5,230 bases of DNA from Thermoplasmata archaeon. Its GTDB lineage: Archaea > Thermoplasmatota > E2 > UBA202 > JdFR-43. The notes under the pieces are model-generated. The model saw only the letters and a program-made list of their open reading frames with translations, had not been told where the DNA came from and ran no database searches. The position numbers and the translations under genes were made by a program. Location of the stretch: NCBI GenBank assembly GCA_021158865.1, contig JAGGSX010000036.1, forward strand, positions 1-5,230. Reading direction: 5' to 3'. Positions 3,954 to 5,230 of the stretch are shown here, in pieces (within the stretch, counting starts at the first letter, position 1; the number at the start of each line of letters is the position of its first letter).

Positions 3954-5230
3954 TTATGCTATGACAAGCAGCTTTCTTTCATCCCATGCATAGTTTCCAT
4001 CTTTATCATATACAATAACTTTGAGGGTGTGAAAGCCATTGCTGCAGTGCAGCTTCCATGTAAAAGCTTTGTATCTGAAATTGTCTATGGAAAATTCTTT
4101 TATCTCCGTAGTTGTGTTGCACAGCTTTCCATCAATGTAAAATTCCGCTTTTGTTCCATCTACAGTATAAACAATGGTGGTAAAATTTCCTATGATTATG
4201 TCTCTCCCCATAATTTCAGCAATTTTGTTTAAAAACGGAATGTCAATAGCTCTATTGTTTATATAAACGCCCTTTATCATTTCATCAGGATGCGATATGA
4301 TCGCAGCAAGCCTTGATAAAGGTGGCAAACCATTGATGGCAGCTGCTATGGCAACAGCTCGCCGCAAAATCCACCAGTTCTGGCTTAACTGCGTCCAATG
4401 CCCGCCAACATAGGAATAAACATATCTCCATCTTCCCCATGCAGATTTTCCGAAATGCTCTACAATGCTCCCATTTTCCATGAAATATTCTTCTGGATGG
4501 GGTCCAAAAAGGAAAATTTTTCCTTTTCCATAATTTGTTTCGATGGCAGCAGCCTGCCCTTTTATGTCCGTTGTAACATTTTTCCATATTTTCCATCCAT
4601 TTGGGGCAGGAATCCAGTAATGAATGGGTTTCGTATACATTGGCTCTTCATCATATATAAGCAGTGGTTTGACATCGTTATTCAAATAAAAAGATGGTCC
4701 TCCTCCATATGAAATATTCAAAAATTTTTTGTCATAGTCTTTGAAAATATCTCCTTCAACAATTTTTGTTTTTACTCCTATTTGCCCCGAATAATTATCA
4801 TAGTTCACCTTCAACAAATACTGCCATTCTCCATCAAAATCATCGTTTATATACACGCTTGCTATCCCAAGCACCCCTCTATTTATATATCTTTGAAATG
4901 GCGATTTTGGTTGCATATAGCCCATACTCGCCAAATTTGCCCCGCCGCATATCCCAATGTAGCCGCCGCCATTCCAAACAAATTTTTTGACAGCTTGTCG
5001 CCATCTCTCATTGAAGCTATCCATCAAATATGATTTGGCACTTGCTCCAACTATAAAAACATCAAAATTTTCATTGCTCAATGCTTTCATAACCTTCTCC
5101 TTTCCTATTTCCGTTATGTTAAAAATATACCATTTTCCATTTTCATGCCATGCATACCTGAAGCAGAATATCGTGTATGGATTTGTTGTCACATCGCATT
5201 TATACAATGCAATGTTTATCGTTACATTTT
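3954..5230 (-). CDS. BPL_N-like amidotransferase-fold surface protein with C-terminal Ig-like domain (5' partial)
   Basis: The frame runs off the right edge. Before the TTG at 5207 it continues NVTINIALYKC with no stop, and INIALYKC looks like the first strand of the domain, so 5207 is not the start. The N-terminal ~300 residues resemble the class-I amidotransferase-like domain of the biotin-protein-ligase N-terminal family. They carry FDVFIVGASAKSYL, the nucleophile elbow GGGYIGICGGANLA (Cys codon 4947-4949), ISYGGGPSFYL, and the acid pair GPHPEEYF (His codon 4497-4499, Glu codon 4491-4493). The full Cys-His-Glu set is thus present. The last ~85 residues (VYTVDGTKAEFYIDGKLC to HTLKVIVYDKDGNYAWDERK) look like an Ig/cadherin-like beta-sandwich. 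At least seven N-x-S/T sequons are visible, suggesting an exported glycoprotein; a signal peptide would lie outside the window. The substrate is unknown. It ends 28 nt before purP. Confidence 0.8.
   Translation of the reverse strand, partial: NVTINIALYKCDVTTNPYTIFCFRYAWHENGKWYIFNITEIGKEKVMKALSNENFDVFIVGASAKSYLMDSFNERWRQAVKKFVWNGGGYIGICGGANLASMGYMQPKSPFQRYINRGVLGIASVYINDDFDGEWQYLLKVNYDNYSGQIGVKTKIVEGDIFKDYDKKFLNISYGGGPSFYLNNDVKPLLIYDEEPMYTKPIHYWIPAPNGWKIWKNVTTDIKGQAAAIETNYGKGKIFLFGPHPEEYFMENGSIVEHFGKSAWGRWRYVYSYVGGHWTQLSQNWWILRRAVAIAAAINGLPPLSRLAAIISHPDEMIKGVYINNRAIDIPFLNKIAEIMGRDIIIGNFTTIVYTVDGTKAEFYIDGKLCNTTTEIKEFSIDNFRYKAFTWKLHCSNGFHTLKVIVYDKDGNYAWDERKLLVIA

Noticed and set aside
1..5230. 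CRISPR array, insertion sequence or attachment-site repeats
   Set aside because: No regularly spaced repeats, transposase-like product or terminal inverted repeats are visible; the copy of a tRNA 3' end expected of an integrated element is also absent.

Overview
This is an AT-rich archaeal window. Four things point to Archaea: a PurP-family formate-dependent purine enzyme, an archaeal-type zinc-ribbon protein, a tRNA gene carrying bulge-helix-bulge introns, and TATA-like boxes lying about 22-25 bp upstream of start codons (leaderless-transcript spacing). The lineage within Archaea cannot be fixed from the sequence. A euryarchaeal, perhaps Thermoplasmata-like, genome is a loose guess only.

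Layout. Positions 1-258 hold no convincing gene, apart from one possible tiny leaderless minus-strand ORF (20-97) and a G+C-richer patch near 200-258. A zinc-ribbon protein gene (minus) and a two-helix membrane protein gene (plus) diverge from a 26-47 bp gap that contains one perfectly palindromic TATA element, almost equidistant from the two starts. Next on the plus strand is a PD-(D/E)XK, RecB-like nuclease whose N-terminal motif is split from its own start codon by an apparent -1 frameshift at a six-A run. Positions 1870-2117 carry a coding-like but start-less minus-strand fragment, probably a gene remnant. A plus-strand tRNA-Gly(CCC) gene follows, interrupted by two introns: one at the canonical 37/38 site and one inside the T-loop, best placed at 59/60. 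The rest is minus strand, read from the right edge inward: a surface-type protein with a BPL_N-like glutamine-amidotransferase fold and a C-terminal Ig-like domain (its 5' end lies outside the window), then purP, then a small NifX/dinitrogenase-cofactor-like protein 7 nt after purP.

How they fit. purP and the NifX-like gene look like one transcription unit. The amidotransferase-Ig gene is 28 nt upstream of purP, but that gap contains a TATA-like box, so purP can have its own promoter. The nuclease, membrane and zinc-ribbon genes have no evident pathway link to these. The most notable items are the doubly interrupted tRNA, the recoded or broken nuclease gene, and the shared palindromic promoter.
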